Notes: generated by a model not told the origin, from the letters alone. A DNA stretch of 64,000 bases from Planctomycetota bacterium (GCA_015654675.1 JAATGM010000051.1:62001-126000), one strand, 5' to 3'. Positions 18,046 to 26,918 are shown, counted from the stretch's first letter. Numbers and translations: made by a program.

Positions 18046-18774
18046 TCAGGCATCGAACCGAGGCGCGGGCTGCGGTTCGGTGGCGGGGTCGAGTAGATTC
18101 AAGGCGATCAATGCATTGTATGCGGCGCGTTGCTCGGCTTCCTTCTTGCTGTTGCCCCAGGCGCTTCCGAAGCGACGGCCGCCGACGTTGACGGCGACCT
18201 CAAAGCACTTGGAGTGATCGGGGCCTTTTTCATCGAGCAGTTCGTAGGACGGGGTCGAGACGAGGTCTTTCTGGGCGTGCTGCTGTAGCTTGCTCTTGAA
18301 GTTCTCCTGATGCTCGGAGGCGACGGAGCGCTGGATGAGGGGCTCCATGCTGCGGAGGATGAAGCCACGGGCGGCTTCGAAGCCGCCGTCGAGGTAAATC
18401 GCGGCGATGACTGATTCGAAGACGGCGGCGGCGAGGGATTCGGGCATGCCGTTGGCGGTGGCCATGCCTTTTCCAAGATTGAGCAGCTTATGCAGGCCCA
18501 TTCGCTGGGCCACGTCGGCGCAACACTTGCGCGAGACGACGGCGGATTTGACCTTGGTGAGGTCGCCTTCGAGGTAAGTTGGGTAGTTCGCGAAGAGATA
18601 TTCGCACACGACGAGGCCGAGGACAGCATCGCCGAGGAATTCGAGTCGTTCGTTGCTGACGGCGCGGGTTTCGGCGACGGACGAGTGCGTCAACGCCTGT
18701 CGGATGACGTCAGCGTTTTTGAATTCGTGTCCGGTGACCGCCTGACAGCGGTCGAGCCAATTCTCGGGCGGCAT
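18046..18774 (-). CDS. rnc: Ribonuclease III
   Basis: The protein is 242 residues from ATG 18774, with AGG 8 bases upstream; a longer start at 18849 is possible. It cleaves double-stranded RNA in rRNA and mRNA processing. The catalytic domain has NERLEFLGDAVLG (residues 41-53) and EGDLTKVKSAVVSR. The dsRNA-binding domain occupies about 165-235 (SKLQQHAQ, TPSYELLDEKGPDH, KEAEQRAAYNAL). Oddity: where most homologues have LADxxE with a metal-binding Asp (B. subtilis LADVFES), this one reads LAAAVFES, so Asp is replaced by Ala. Other acidic residues are intact. Confidence 0.92.
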   Translation of the reverse strand: MPPENWLDRCQAVTGHEFKNADVIRQALTHSSVAETRAVSNERLEFLGDAVLGLVVCEYLFANYPTYLEGDLTKVKSAVVSRKCCADVAQRMGLHKLLNLGKGMATANGMPESLAAAVFESVIAAIYLDGGFEAARGFILRSMEPLIQRSVASEHQENFKSKLQQHAQKDLVSTPSYELLDEKGPDHSKCFEVAVNVGGRRFGSAWGNSKKEAEQRAAYNALIALNLLDPATEPQPAPRFDA

Positions 18775-18942
18775 GAAAAGACCTGCCAACAGGTTCCGTT
18801 GCAGGCCGATGACGAGGACCGCAGGAATCGTCGCGGCGGGCTTCGTCATAGGCCCTGACTGTAAGTATCGTATCGTACTGGAGTTCCGGCGTCAAGTTGT
18901 GAGTTTTGGTAAATTATGCAGGGAATGTCGAGCCGATACGTC

Positions 18943-18951
18943 TGTTATAAT
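18943..18951 (+). promoter_or_regulatory. Extended -10 promoter, possibly leaderless
   Basis: TGTTATAAT is a perfect extended -10 element (TGn plus TATAAT). A start point 7 bases downstream would fall on or next to the A of ATG 18959. No Shine-Dalgarno is visible in the remaining bases, so the transcript may be leaderless. Confidence 0.4.
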
Positions 18952-18958
18952 AAGCCGA

Positions 18959-19372
18959 ATGCTGCGAATCGTACTAGCTCTGGCCGTGATGATGCACTCC
19001 GTGAGCATCTGCATGGGCGCCTGCGCCGCGGATGAGCCGAAGACGTGCGAGACCTCCAAATCGCCGTGCTGTCAGAAGAAGGAATCGGCGGCAGGCGAGC
19101 AGTCGAGCTGCTGTTGCAGCCCCAAGTCGGACCACCGATCGAAGCCGAAGGGCGAGGATTGCAAATGCTGCGTCTCGCCTGACGAGCCACTGGGCATGCC
19201 GCCGGGCGTCGTCAAGGTGTCCGCGCCGGTCGCGATCGACATCATTTCACTGCATGACGTATTGGCGACGGGCTGGGCCGCGATCGCACACGACAAGCAC
19301 GCGACTGAAAACTGGCTCATGAGGCAGGGGGCCTCGACTTCGCATTCCGTTCTCTGCGTTTGGAACAATTGA
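18959..19372 (+). CDS. Exported cysteine-rich protein
   Basis: The protein is 137 residues. A signal peptide (LRIVLALAVMMHSVSICMGA) is followed by a Cys/Lys/Ser-rich segment, with CETSKSPCCQKK, SSCCCSPK and CKCCV, about ten cysteines in 50 residues. The C-terminal 60 residues are Cys-poor apart from one near the end and may fold separately. Paired and triple cysteines suggest metal binding, but no known family was recognised. It lies 126 bases upstream of a second Cys-rich exported protein on the same strand. Divergent from rnc. Confidence 0.65.
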   Translation: MLRIVLALAVMMHSVSICMGACAADEPKTCETSKSPCCQKKESAAGEQSSCCCSPKSDHRSKPKGEDCKCCVSPDEPLGMPPGVVKVSAPVAIDIISLHDVLATGWAAIAHDKHATENWLMRQGASTSHSVLCVWNN

Positions 19373-19498
19373 ATCACTTTCGGCATTCGATCGACTGATC
19401 GCGTCGTGCCGCTCGTGCGGATCGACGGATCTGGTGCCGCGCTTCGAATTCGAGCGTGGCGAGTGTTCGACTGTTTGGATTGATTCAGGAGTTATCTC

Positions 19499-19795
19499 AT
19501 GCAGAGGTTGATTTCACTGGTTTTGTTGACGACGGGCATCGTAGCGTTTGCCGCTTTGGCGTCGCCGACACCGGCCGCGGCGGTGTTGCCATTCACCGCT
19601 TCGTGTTGCTGCGGCGAGAACTGCACATGTGATGATTGCACGTGCGGCAGCGGAAGCTGTTCGTGCGAATCATGTGCATGCGATGAATGCAGTTGCGGTT
19701 CGTGCGCTTGCGATGATTGCAAGTGCGGCGACTGCGATTGCGGAAGCGGCAAGTGCGCTGTCCGAGGCAGTGCCAAAGGGTCGTGCTGCGGATAA
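19499..19795 (+). CDS. Exported metallothionein-like Cys-rich protein
   Basis: The protein is 98 residues with AGGAG 7-8 bases before ATG 19499. A signal peptide ends near PTPAAA. The mature part holds 22 cysteines in about 65 residues, arranged as repeated CxC and CxxC units with Asp/Glu/Gly/Ser between them (CTCDDCTCGSGSCSCESC and similar). Density and spacing resemble metallothioneins, but those are cytoplasmic; a secreted form would bind metal in the periplasm or outside. It lacks aromatic residues in the core. The repeat is regular at the DNA level too (TGCGA-type triplets), so it may have grown by slippage. A strong terminator follows. Confidence 0.7.
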   Translation: MQRLISLVLLTTGIVAFAALASPTPAAAVLPFTASCCCGENCTCDDCTCGSGSCSCESCACDECSCGSCACDDCKCGDCDCGSGKCAVRGSAKGSCCG

Positions 19796-19822
19796 CGCGG
19801 ACGACTTGTTGATGTTTCAACG

Positions 19823-19856
19823 AACCGGGTTCGCCGATGGGCGGGCCCGGTTTTTT
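19823..19856 (+). terminator. Rho-independent terminator
   Basis: AACCGGG-TT-CGCC, loop GATG, GGCG-GG-CCCGGTT, then a T-tract. With two G-U pairs in place of the TT/GG mismatch it forms a continuous 13-bp stem. It terminates the Cys-rich gene on the plus strand. Confidence 0.85.
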
Positions 19857-19864
19857 GTTTGTCG

Positions 19865-20056
19865 TTAGTCGTTGCCTGGACCGGCCGGCTTCCGCTCCTG
19901 CGCGGCCACAGTGTCGAGATACTTCTGGAAGTCGCCCATTTTGTAGGAGATGAAGCAAAATGCATGGTGGAGGGCGAGCCACTCTGGGTCGGTGGGATCG
20001 CCCTCGGCTTCGTGCCTGAGTTCGTTGAGTTTTGCGAGCAGCGGTTCGGCTTTCAT
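19865..20056 (-). CDS. Small hypothetical protein
   Basis: The protein is 63 residues from ATG 20056. It is helical, with KAEPLLAKLNELRHEAEGD, WLALHHAFCFISYKMGDF and QKYLDTVAAQ. It reads as a genuine small soluble protein because of its balanced composition and because the frame has no better reading on the other strand. No family was recognised. It lies 57 bases downstream of the PKD/cyclophilin gene on the same strand and may share its transcript. Confidence 0.55.
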   Translation of the reverse strand: MKAEPLLAKLNELRHEAEGDPTDPEWLALHHAFCFISYKMGDFQKYLDTVAAQERKPAGPGND

Positions 20057-20113
20057 GCGTGGAGTATGCCACGCATGCGGCGGCGACTCAACCGTCATAA
20101 GTGCCCCGAGCGC

Positions 20114-21838
20114 CTATTCGCGTCGGGCTGTGATGATGGTGACATCGGTCACGGGAACGTCCTGGAACGTTGTGGTCGTGCCGTTCACCAGTCGGACCGT
20201 GGCATTCGCGGTTGCGACGCCGGCAATGGCGTCGACGACCGAGAGGCCGCCGGTGACCGATCCGAACACGGTGAAAGGCGGCGGGCCGGTGTCCAGGTTT
20301 GGGTTGTCGCCAACATTGATGAAAAACTGGTTTGAACCGGAATTGGCATCGGTGCCACGCAAGGCAAGGGCAATCGTGCCGCGGAGGTTTGACAGGCCGT
20401 TGTTGGCTTCGCTGGGGATGGTTGGGAAGCCCTCGACTTCCTGTAAGCGCGGATTGGCGCCTTGTCCCAGGCTCTCGAAGGCGCCGCCCTGAATGACGAA
20501 GTTGTTAGGTGGGACGCGGTGAAAGACGATTCCGTCATATTTTCGAGTGTCAACGTAGTGGAGGAAGTTGGCAACGTGGCCGGGGGCCTTGACCGGATTG
20601 AGCGTGAGCACGATGTCGCCGAGGGTGGTCGTCAGCCGAACGATATCCGGCGTCACGACGCGGAAACCGGCGGTGAGGGTGGCCTCATTCGCATCCGGGT
20701 TGCGAACGATGACGTTCCAGTCGCCCAGTTGGGCTCCGTTGAGATTGAGGTCGCAGGTGATCTGGCCGGAGTTGACGACCGTGACGTTGCTGGCCGCGAT
20801 ATCGGTCTGGCCGGTGCGGGTGAGGCGTACGCCTGCGCCGTTCTGGAAGTTTCCGCCGGACAGGTTGGTGATTGAAACGGTCGAGTTGACAGTTCCGTTC
20901 GAGGGGGAAATCTGGGTGATGAAGGGGAGGGTGCCGAGCAGCGGCACGGATTGGGTCAGGGAGCTCGAGCCGCCCAGGTTGTCAAAACAGGTGAGGGTGA
21001 CGCTGTAGGTGCCCTGCACGGGGTAGACGTGCTGGGGCGTCGGTCCGGAACCTGAGGGCGAGTTGTCGCCAAAGTTCCAGGCAAAGGTGGCGATTCCGCC
21101 GTCAGGATCGGACGAAGCGGAACCATTGAAATTGACGGTGAGCAGGTCTGGCGCCTCGGGCCCGAGCGACGTGAATGAAAACGCAACGGTCGGTGGAATG
21201 TTGGCAGTGACGGACTGCGAAGCGGAACCGGTCGCGCCTCGATTGTCAGTGACGGTCAGCTTGGCGGTGAATCGGCCCGAGCTGGAGTAGGTATGGTTGA
21301 GAGTCGCACCGGAGCCGATCGGCGAGCCGTCGCCGAAGTTCCAGGAGAAGCTGACAATGGATCCATCGGGATCGGCGCTACCGGTGCCGTTGAAGGCAAT
21401 GGTGCGCGGCAGGACGCCGGGTTGCGAAGTCGGGACAGGTGTGGCGGTGAAGGATGCGGTGGGCGCGCGGTTGGGGCCCTGTACCACGACGGGCAGCTCG
21501 CCCTGGCCAATGAGGGCCTGCGAGTTAAAGACGTAGGCCTTGACGGTGAAATTGCCGTTGGCTTCGAAGACGTGCGTGACGAACTTGCCCGAATTGGGTG
21601 TCAGGCCGATGACGCGCGAGCCGTCGCCATACTCCCAGTTGATGGACCAGGCGTCGGGGTAGAGGCCGAGGTCGAGCGTGAATGACAATTCGAGGGAACT
21701 GTCAGACGGATTGACGAGAGCGATCTGCGGGGCCGGGCGCAGGAGCGGTGGGGTGGGGATGGTCCCCGGGCAACCACTCTGCCCCATCATGACCGTGAGG
21801 AGTGGAAGGCAGATCAACAACGAGATGAATTTCTTCAT
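20114..21838 (-). CDS. Lipoprotein with PKD domains, IPT domain and cyclophilin-type isomerase
   Basis: The protein is 574 residues. The signal sequence ends GQSGC (Cys23), a near-lipobox. Domains in order: three PKD-like beta-sandwiches (about 50-115, 128-205, 215-290; WNFGDGSP and WNFGDNSP motifs), an IPT/TIG-like domain (about 300-385, ITQISPSNGTVNSTVSI), and a cyclophilin domain (about 400-570; YDGIVFHRVPPNNFVIQGG and SGSNQFFINVGDN, including the catalytic Arg of FHR). It would be a surface- or periplasm-exposed prolyl isomerase on a long adhesive stalk. Fusion of cyclophilin to PKD domains is not an arrangement I recognise as common. Possible promoter at 21924-21953. Confidence 0.85.
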   Translation of the reverse strand: MKKFISLLICLPLLTVMMGQSGCPGTIPTPPLLRPAPQIALVNPSDSSLELSFTLDLGLYPDAWSINWEYGDGSRVIGLTPNSGKFVTHVFEANGNFTVKAYVFNSQALIGQGELPVVVQGPNRAPTASFTATPVPTSQPGVLPRTIAFNGTGSADPDGSIVSFSWNFGDGSPIGSGATLNHTYSSSGRFTAKLTVTDNRGATGSASQSVTANIPPTVAFSFTSLGPEAPDLLTVNFNGSASSDPDGGIATFAWNFGDNSPSGSGPTPQHVYPVQGTYSVTLTCFDNLGGSSSLTQSVPLLGTLPFITQISPSNGTVNSTVSITNLSGGNFQNGAGVRLTRTGQTDIAASNVTVVNSGQITCDLNLNGAQLGDWNVIVRNPDANEATLTAGFRVVTPDIVRLTTTLGDIVLTLNPVKAPGHVANFLHYVDTRKYDGIVFHRVPPNNFVIQGGAFESLGQGANPRLQEVEGFPTIPSEANNGLSNLRGTIALALRGTDANSGSNQFFINVGDNPNLDTGPPPFTVFGSVTGGLSVVDAIAGVATANATVRLVNGTTTTFQDVPVTDVTIITARRE

Positions 21839-21923
21839 ATTGAGCGTTCCCCGAGGCGGAGATTGATGCCGGCGACCGGCGGGTCATGTCCCTGCGGGTT
21901 TGGACGAAGCGAGGCGGATGTTC

Positions 21924-21953
21924 ATTCTATGGCCGCCGCGATATCTTTGTCAT
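21924..21953 (-). promoter_or_regulatory. Candidate promoter for the PKD/cyclophilin gene
   Basis: On the minus strand ATGACA (21948-21953), 18 bases, TAGAAT (21924-21929). It would give a leader of about 80 bases before ATG 21838. Confidence 0.35.
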
Positions 21954-22021
21954 CGGCGTTGGCGATGGCCAGAATTGACGTTCGGCCAGTCAGTTAGGCG
22001 CGAAAATGCGGGCGCAGGACA

Positions 22022-24349
22022 TTGTCCGATAACTTGTTACGCACGGGTGACGCAGGCGGGGGGCGGGCAGAGACTGCGCGGGGATGGCTGGCGCATGGGC
22101 TGGTGCCCGGGGTGATCGTGGTCGCGGCGACGCTGATCGCGACACTGGGCGTGCTGTGGGGCGGCTTCGTCAACTGGGATGACGGGGCGAACATTATCGA
22201 TAATTCGCGGGTGCATGGCTTGGACGGGGGCCGACTCGCATGGATGTGGGCGTCGCGGCATCTTGGGGTCTATGAGCCGTTGTCGTGGATGTTGAAGGCG
22301 GCGACCTATTCGATCTTTGGATTGAAACCGGCAGCGTTTCATGCGGTGTCGTGGGTCTTGCACGGTGTTTGCGCTGGGCTGGCTTATTTCCTGATTCGAC
22401 GATTGGTGTTGTTGGCTCGGCCGGGGCTCGATGCCACGTCGGCGACGTGGGGCGCGGCAGTGGGGGCGCTGCTTTTCTCGGTGCATCCGCTGCGGGTGGA
22501 ATGTGTGGGGTGGGCGTCGGGGCAGTCATATCTGCTGGCAGCCGCGTTTGGGATGGCGTCGGTGTTGGCGTATCTGCGGGCGAGTGCGGGGGGGACCGGG
22601 CGGGGATTTTGGATCGTGTTGTCATGGCTGCTGTTCGTCGCGGCTTTGCTCTCGAAAGCGGCGGTCGTGCCGTTGCCGCTGGTGCTGCTGTTGCTGGATA
22701 TTTATCCGTTGCGGTGGCGTATTGCCGGTCCGGTATGGGCCGAGACATTTGCATTTGCCGTGCCGGCGATTCTCGTGGGTGGGTACGTGATGGCGACGCC
22801 GATCGTGCCGATGGTCGGCGGGGCACCACCTGGACTTTGGGCGCGGATCGTGTTCGGGATGCAGGGGGCGGGGATGCTGCTGGCGAAGACGGTGTGGCCG
22901 TCGGAGTTGTCGCCATTTTATCAAATGCCGCCGGCGCTGGTCTGGAGCGCGCGGGTGGTTGCGCTGGTTGCTGCGAGCGGACTTGCGATTGTGATTGCGC
23001 TGACCTGCTGGCGGCGATGGCCTGGGCTTGCATGCGCGACGGCGACGTTTCTGGTGATGGTTGCGCCGACGCTCGGGATCGTGCGGCACGGGGAGCAGTT
23101 GACGGCGGATCGGTACAGCTACCTGGCGTGCCTTGGATTCGCGGCGGTTCTGGCGGGGGCAATTGCGATGGCGGGGCCGATCCTACAGCGCGTGTCCGGT
23201 GTCGCGATCATCGGACTGGCGTTGCTTTCGTGGCGGCAGGCGTCATTCTGGAGCGATTCCGGGGAACTCTGGCGACATGCACTGGCTGTCGATTCGAAGA
23301 ATTGGGTGGCGCATAACAATCTGGCTTCGGTGCTGCTCGATGCGGGGAAGACAGACGAGGCGAAGTCGCACGCGAACGCCGCGGTGGGGCTGCATCCGGA
23401 CTATCCCGATGCGTGGATGACGCTGGGGATGATTGTGGAGCGAGAGGAAAAGCCGGAGCAGGCGCTGGCGCTGTATGAGCGAGCGGTGGCGATCAGGTCG
23501 TGGCATCCGGCGGCGAACAATCTGGGGGCGGTGTTGTTGAAGCAGGGCCGCGGGGATGAGGCGATCGCGATTTATGAAGCAGCGCTGCGCGGCGATCCGA
23601 GCAGCCGGGAACTGCGAAACAATCTGGCGGCGGCGAAAACAAAGGCGCGAAAGTATCTGGATGCCGAGAAGCTGCTGGTTGGCTTGATGGTGGAAGAGCC
23701 GGGCGACGCGGTCACACGACTGAATCTTGGAAAGCTGTATGTTCGCGCGGGGAAGCCACAGTTTGCCGAAGAACAATTCCGGAAACTCATCGCAACCAAT
23801 CCGACAAGCGGCGAGGCGCATTTGCAGTTGGGGCTCGTATTACTGGCGACGCAGCGTCGCGACGAGGCGCGGGCCGAGTTTCAACGATGCATCGAGGTTG
23901 ACCCGGCGCAGGTCAATGCGCGGGCGCAACTGGCCGTGTTGATGGAGCAGGACGGCGAGATCGCGACGGCGGTCAGATTGCTGGACGAGGCGAACAAGAT
24001 TGATCCGGCGGATACGCGGGTTAGCAATAAGCTGGCTTGGATTCTGGCGACGACTTCGATTGACGAACTTCGTGATGCGCAGCGTGCAGAGGGTTTGGCA
24101 CGGGGGACCTCGGAGCGGCTGCAGAACAGGATTCCGCAGGCCTTGGACACACTTGCCGCGGCGCTGGCGGCCGAGGGGAAGTTTGACGAGGCAGTTGCGG
24201 CGGCCGAGGCGGCGGCGCGGCTCGCGATGGAGCGCGACAACGAAGCACTCGTGAAGAAGATTGGCGAACGGCTCGAGCGGTATCGGCAGCAGAAGGCTTG
24301 GGTAGAGCAGGCAACGGCGCGGGTTCGGAAACCGGGCGGGGCAAGTTAG
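22022..24349 (+). CDS. TMTC-like membrane protein with C-terminal TPR repeats
   Basis: The protein is about 775 residues from a TTG at 22022; no ATG is well placed and the start is uncertain. Residues about 25-400 hold about ten membrane helices, with the early motif GGFVNWDDGANIIDNS and RHLGVYEPLSWMLKAATY. These recall the bacterial proteins related to eukaryotic TMTC O-mannosyltransferases. From about residue 410 to the end there are six to eight TPR units (WVAHNNLASVLLDAGKTDEA, AHLQLGLVLLATQRRDEA). It could be a membrane glycosyltransferase acting on exported substrates, which is inference. It converges with the ABC ATPase, sharing a four-base overlap of stop codons. Confidence 0.75.
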   Translation: MSDNLLRTGDAGGGRAETARGWLAHGLVPGVIVVAATLIATLGVLWGGFVNWDDGANIIDNSRVHGLDGGRLAWMWASRHLGVYEPLSWMLKAATYSIFGLKPAAFHAVSWVLHGVCAGLAYFLIRRLVLLARPGLDATSATWGAAVGALLFSVHPLRVECVGWASGQSYLLAAAFGMASVLAYLRASAGGTGRGFWIVLSWLLFVAALLSKAAVVPLPLVLLLLDIYPLRWRIAGPVWAETFAFAVPAILVGGYVMATPIVPMVGGAPPGLWARIVFGMQGAGMLLAKTVWPSELSPFYQMPPALVWSARVVALVAASGLAIVIALTCWRRWPGLACATATFLVMVAPTLGIVRHGEQLTADRYSYLACLGFAAVLAGAIAMAGPILQRVSGVAIIGLALLSWRQASFWSDSGELWRHALAVDSKNWVAHNNLASVLLDAGKTDEAKSHANAAVGLHPDYPDAWMTLGMIVEREEKPEQALALYERAVAIRSWHPAANNLGAVLLKQGRGDEAIAIYEAALRGDPSSRELRNNLAAAKTKARKYLDAEKLLVGLMVEEPGDAVTRLNLGKLYVRAGKPQFAEEQFRKLIATNPTSGEAHLQLGLVLLATQRRDEARAEFQRCIEVDPAQVNARAQLAVLMEQDGEIATAVRLLDEANKIDPADTRVSNKLAWILATTSIDELRDAQRAEGLARGTSERLQNRIPQALDTLAAALAAEGKFDEAVAAAEAAARLAMERDNEALVKKIGERLERYRQQKAWVEQATARVRKPGGAS

Positions 24350-25284
24350 TCGACCTGGCGGATGCCGGCGCGAAGGTAGGCGTCTTCGAGGTCGCCTTTG
24401 AGCGGGGTGAATGCGGCGATTTGCAGGTCTTCGGCGAGCAGGCGGCGCAACAGCGTTGCCGCGGCGGCCGCATCGGCGTCGAATTCGAGCGAGAAGGTGT
24501 GGCCGGTGACTTCGACGTTGGTCACGTTCGGAATGGCCGCGAGGCGGGCCTGAAGATCGTCGCGCGGTACGACGAGCGTCGCAGAGTAGCGGCAGCGATG
24601 ATCGGCGAGGCCGCCGACGACTGACGCGACGGTGCCGAAGGTTCGCAGGCGGCCTTGCTCCATGATGGCGATGTGCGTGCAGTACTCGTGCAGGTCGGCC
24701 AGGATGTGGGAACTGACGATCAGAGCTTTGTCCTGATCGCGCAAGCTGGCGAGCATGCGACGGAACTGGATGCGGCCGGCTGGGTCGAGACCGGCGGCGG
24801 GTTCATCGAGCAGCACGAGCGAGGGGTTGGGGAGCAGGGTGCGGGCGACGTTGAGGCGCTGGCGCATGCCGCGCGAGAGGGTCTGGATTTTTGAATCGCG
24901 GCGATCGGAGAGCCAGAGCTGTTCGAGCCAGAAGTCGATGCGCTCTGAGATCATTTCGTCGCGCAGGCGGTAGGAGCGGCCAATGAAGTGGAGGAAGTCG
25001 GCGACGGTCAGGGCGTCGTAGAGGGCGGGGGTGTCGGGGGTGAAGCCGATGGTCGAGAGGGCATCGATGGCGCCGGGCTCGACGCGACGATCGAGGACGC
25101 GGACCTCGCCGGTGGTGAGGGGCAGTTGTCCTGCGATGGCGCGGAGGGCAGTTGTTTTGCCGGCGCCGTTGGGGCCGACCAGGCCGAGGAGGTCGCCACC
25201 GTTGAGCACGAGATTGAACTCGGCCAGCGCGTTGAAGCGGGCGTAGTCGACGCGGAGGTTGCGGGCGTTCAGGATCTGCGTCAT
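24346..25284 (-). CDS. ABC transporter ATP-binding protein
   Basis: The protein is 312 residues. Walker A is GPNGAGKTT (37-45), the signature is LSRGMRQRL and Walker B is LVLLDEPAAGLDP; the switch His is in VSSHILADLHEYC. The signature has Arg in place of the usual second Gly of LSGG, which occurs in the ABC-2/gliding-type exporter ATPases (CcmA/NatA-like). The C-terminal 80 residues are an accessory domain (LADHRCRYSATLVVPRDDLQ). No permease gene is adjacent, so the partner is unknown; the multi-pass protein at 9073-10563 is one candidate but unlinked. The start overlaps the gpmI stop (ATGA). Confidence 0.9.
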   Translation of the reverse strand: MTQILNARNLRVDYARFNALAEFNLVLNGGDLLGLVGPNGAGKTTALRAIAGQLPLTTGEVRVLDRRVEPGAIDALSTIGFTPDTPALYDALTVADFLHFIGRSYRLRDEMISERIDFWLEQLWLSDRRDSKIQTLSRGMRQRLNVARTLLPNPSLVLLDEPAAGLDPAGRIQFRRMLASLRDQDKALIVSSHILADLHEYCTHIAIMEQGRLRTFGTVASVVGGLADHRCRYSATLVVPRDDLQARLAAIPNVTNVEVTGHTFSLEFDADAAAAATLLRRLLAEDLQIAAFTPLKGDLEDAYLRAGIRQVD

Positions 25285-26918
25285 CGCGGGCCCGGCTCGA
25301 GGAGCGACACTCCGGTCATTTCGGCGGGCTTGTCGATCCCGGCCATCTGGAGGAGCGTGGGGGCGATGTCGGCCAGTCGGCCGCCTTCGCGAAGTTTGCG
25401 GCCTTTGAAGCGGTCGTCAACGAGGATGAGCGGGACGTCGTAGGTGGTGTGGGACGTGTGCGGTCCGCCGGTGGTGGGGTCGATCATCTGTTCGCAGTTG
25501 CCGTGATCGGCGGTGACGATGGCGGCGCCGCCTTTGGCGAGAACGGCGTCAACCACTTTGCCGACGCAGGCGTCGACGACTTCGACGGCCTTGATGGCAG
25601 CGGGCAGGACGCCGGTGTGGCCGACCATGTCGCCGTTGGCGTAGTTGAGTACGAGCAGATCGTATTGGTCGGAGGCGATACGGCGGAGCATTTCGTCGGT
25701 GACTTCTTCGGCGGACATCTGCGGCTTGAGGTCATACGTGGCGACGTCGCGTGGCGAGGGGATGATCTGGCGCTCTTCGTGTGAGAAGGGCGGTTCGCGA
25801 TAGTCGTTGAAGAAGAAGGTGACGTGGGGATATTTTTCGGTTTCGGCGCAGTGAAATTGAGTGAGGCCCAGGCCGGACCAGTAGCCGGCGAGGATGTTGG
25901 GCAGTTTTTCGGGCTTGGGGTAGGCGACGTGGACGGGGAGGCCGGTTTCGTATTCGCACATGGTGCAGAAGTACAAGTCTTTGATGCGCGGGCCACGGGC
26001 GAAGCCCATGAGTTTGATGGTGCCGTCCTTGTCTTTGGCTTCGAACGGGAAATGTTCGAGAACGAAGGCCTTGGTAATTTCGCGCGGTCGATCTCCACGA
26101 AAGTTGTAGAAGACGACGGCATCGCCTGACTGGATGATGCCGCGCGGCCGGCCGGCGGAGTCGGCGATGAAGGTCGGCTCGATGAACTCGTCGCCGTGGC
26201 GGGAGGCGTCGGTCGGGTTGTCGTAGTAGCGCTGGAAGGCGGCTTCGGCGGACTCGACGGCGTGGCCTTCGCCGCGCGTGAGCAGCCGATAGGCCTTCTC
26301 GACCCGGTCCCAGCGGTTGTCGCGATCCATGGCGTAGAAGCGGCCGACGACCGAGCAGACTCGGCCGACGCCGAATTCGTTGAGCTTGGCTTCGACGCGG
26401 CGGATAAAGCCGATGCCGGCGTTGGGCGGCGAATCGCGTCCGTCGGCAAAGGCATGAAAGCAGACGCGATCGCGCGGGACGTGGCGACGGCGGGCGAACT
26501 CGGCGACGGCGAAGGCGTGTTCGAGCGCGCTGTGCACGCCGGCGTCGGAGCAGAGGCCCATGATGTGAAGCTTGCCGCCGGTGCGAAAGACCTGATTGAT
26601 GGCGCCGGTGATGGCGGAGTTGCTGTAGAAGGAGTCGTCGCGGATGCGGCGAGTGATGCGCATGAGCTCCTGGTCGACGATTCGGCCGGCCCCGATGTTC
26701 TGGTGGCCGACTTCGGAGTTGCCCATGATGCCGTGGGGCAGGCCGACGTCTTCGCCGCTGGTTTTGATGAGGACGTTGGGGTAGTCGCGCATGAGGCGAT
26801 CGTCGACCGGCTTTTTTGCGAGAAAGACGGCGTTGGCTTTGTTCCACTCGGGGTAGGGGTTTTGTCCCCATCCGTCGCGGACGATGAGGAGCAGCGGGCG
26901 TCGAGGAAGCTTGGGCAT
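25281..26918 (-). CDS. gpmI: 2,3-bisphosphoglycerate-independent phosphoglycerate mutase
   Basis: The protein is 545 residues, slightly longer than the usual 510-515. It interconverts 3- and 2-phosphoglycerate in glycolysis using two Mn ions. The alkaline-phosphatase-like core has LLIVRDGWG (metal Asp near 15), the phospho-Ser in MGNSEVGHQNIGAGR (Ser68) and VTADHGNCEQM with metal-binding Asp-His near the C-terminus. ATG 26918 was chosen; a GTG at 26927 is in frame and neither has a strong ribosome site. It is co-transcribed with the ABC ATPase by overlap. Divergent from superoxide dismutase. Confidence 0.94.
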   Translation of the reverse strand: MPKLPRRPLLLIVRDGWGQNPYPEWNKANAVFLAKKPVDDRLMRDYPNVLIKTSGEDVGLPHGIMGNSEVGHQNIGAGRIVDQELMRITRRIRDDSFYSNSAITGAINQVFRTGGKLHIMGLCSDAGVHSALEHAFAVAEFARRRHVPRDRVCFHAFADGRDSPPNAGIGFIRRVEAKLNEFGVGRVCSVVGRFYAMDRDNRWDRVEKAYRLLTRGEGHAVESAEAAFQRYYDNPTDASRHGDEFIEPTFIADSAGRPRGIIQSGDAVVFYNFRGDRPREITKAFVLEHFPFEAKDKDGTIKLMGFARGPRIKDLYFCTMCEYETGLPVHVAYPKPEKLPNILAGYWSGLGLTQFHCAETEKYPHVTFFFNDYREPPFSHEERQIIPSPRDVATYDLKPQMSAEEVTDEMLRRIASDQYDLLVLNYANGDMVGHTGVLPAAIKAVEVVDACVGKVVDAVLAKGGAAIVTADHGNCEQMIDPTTGGPHTSHTTYDVPLILVDDRFKGRKLREGGRLADIAPTLLQMAGIDKPAEMTGVSLLEPGPR

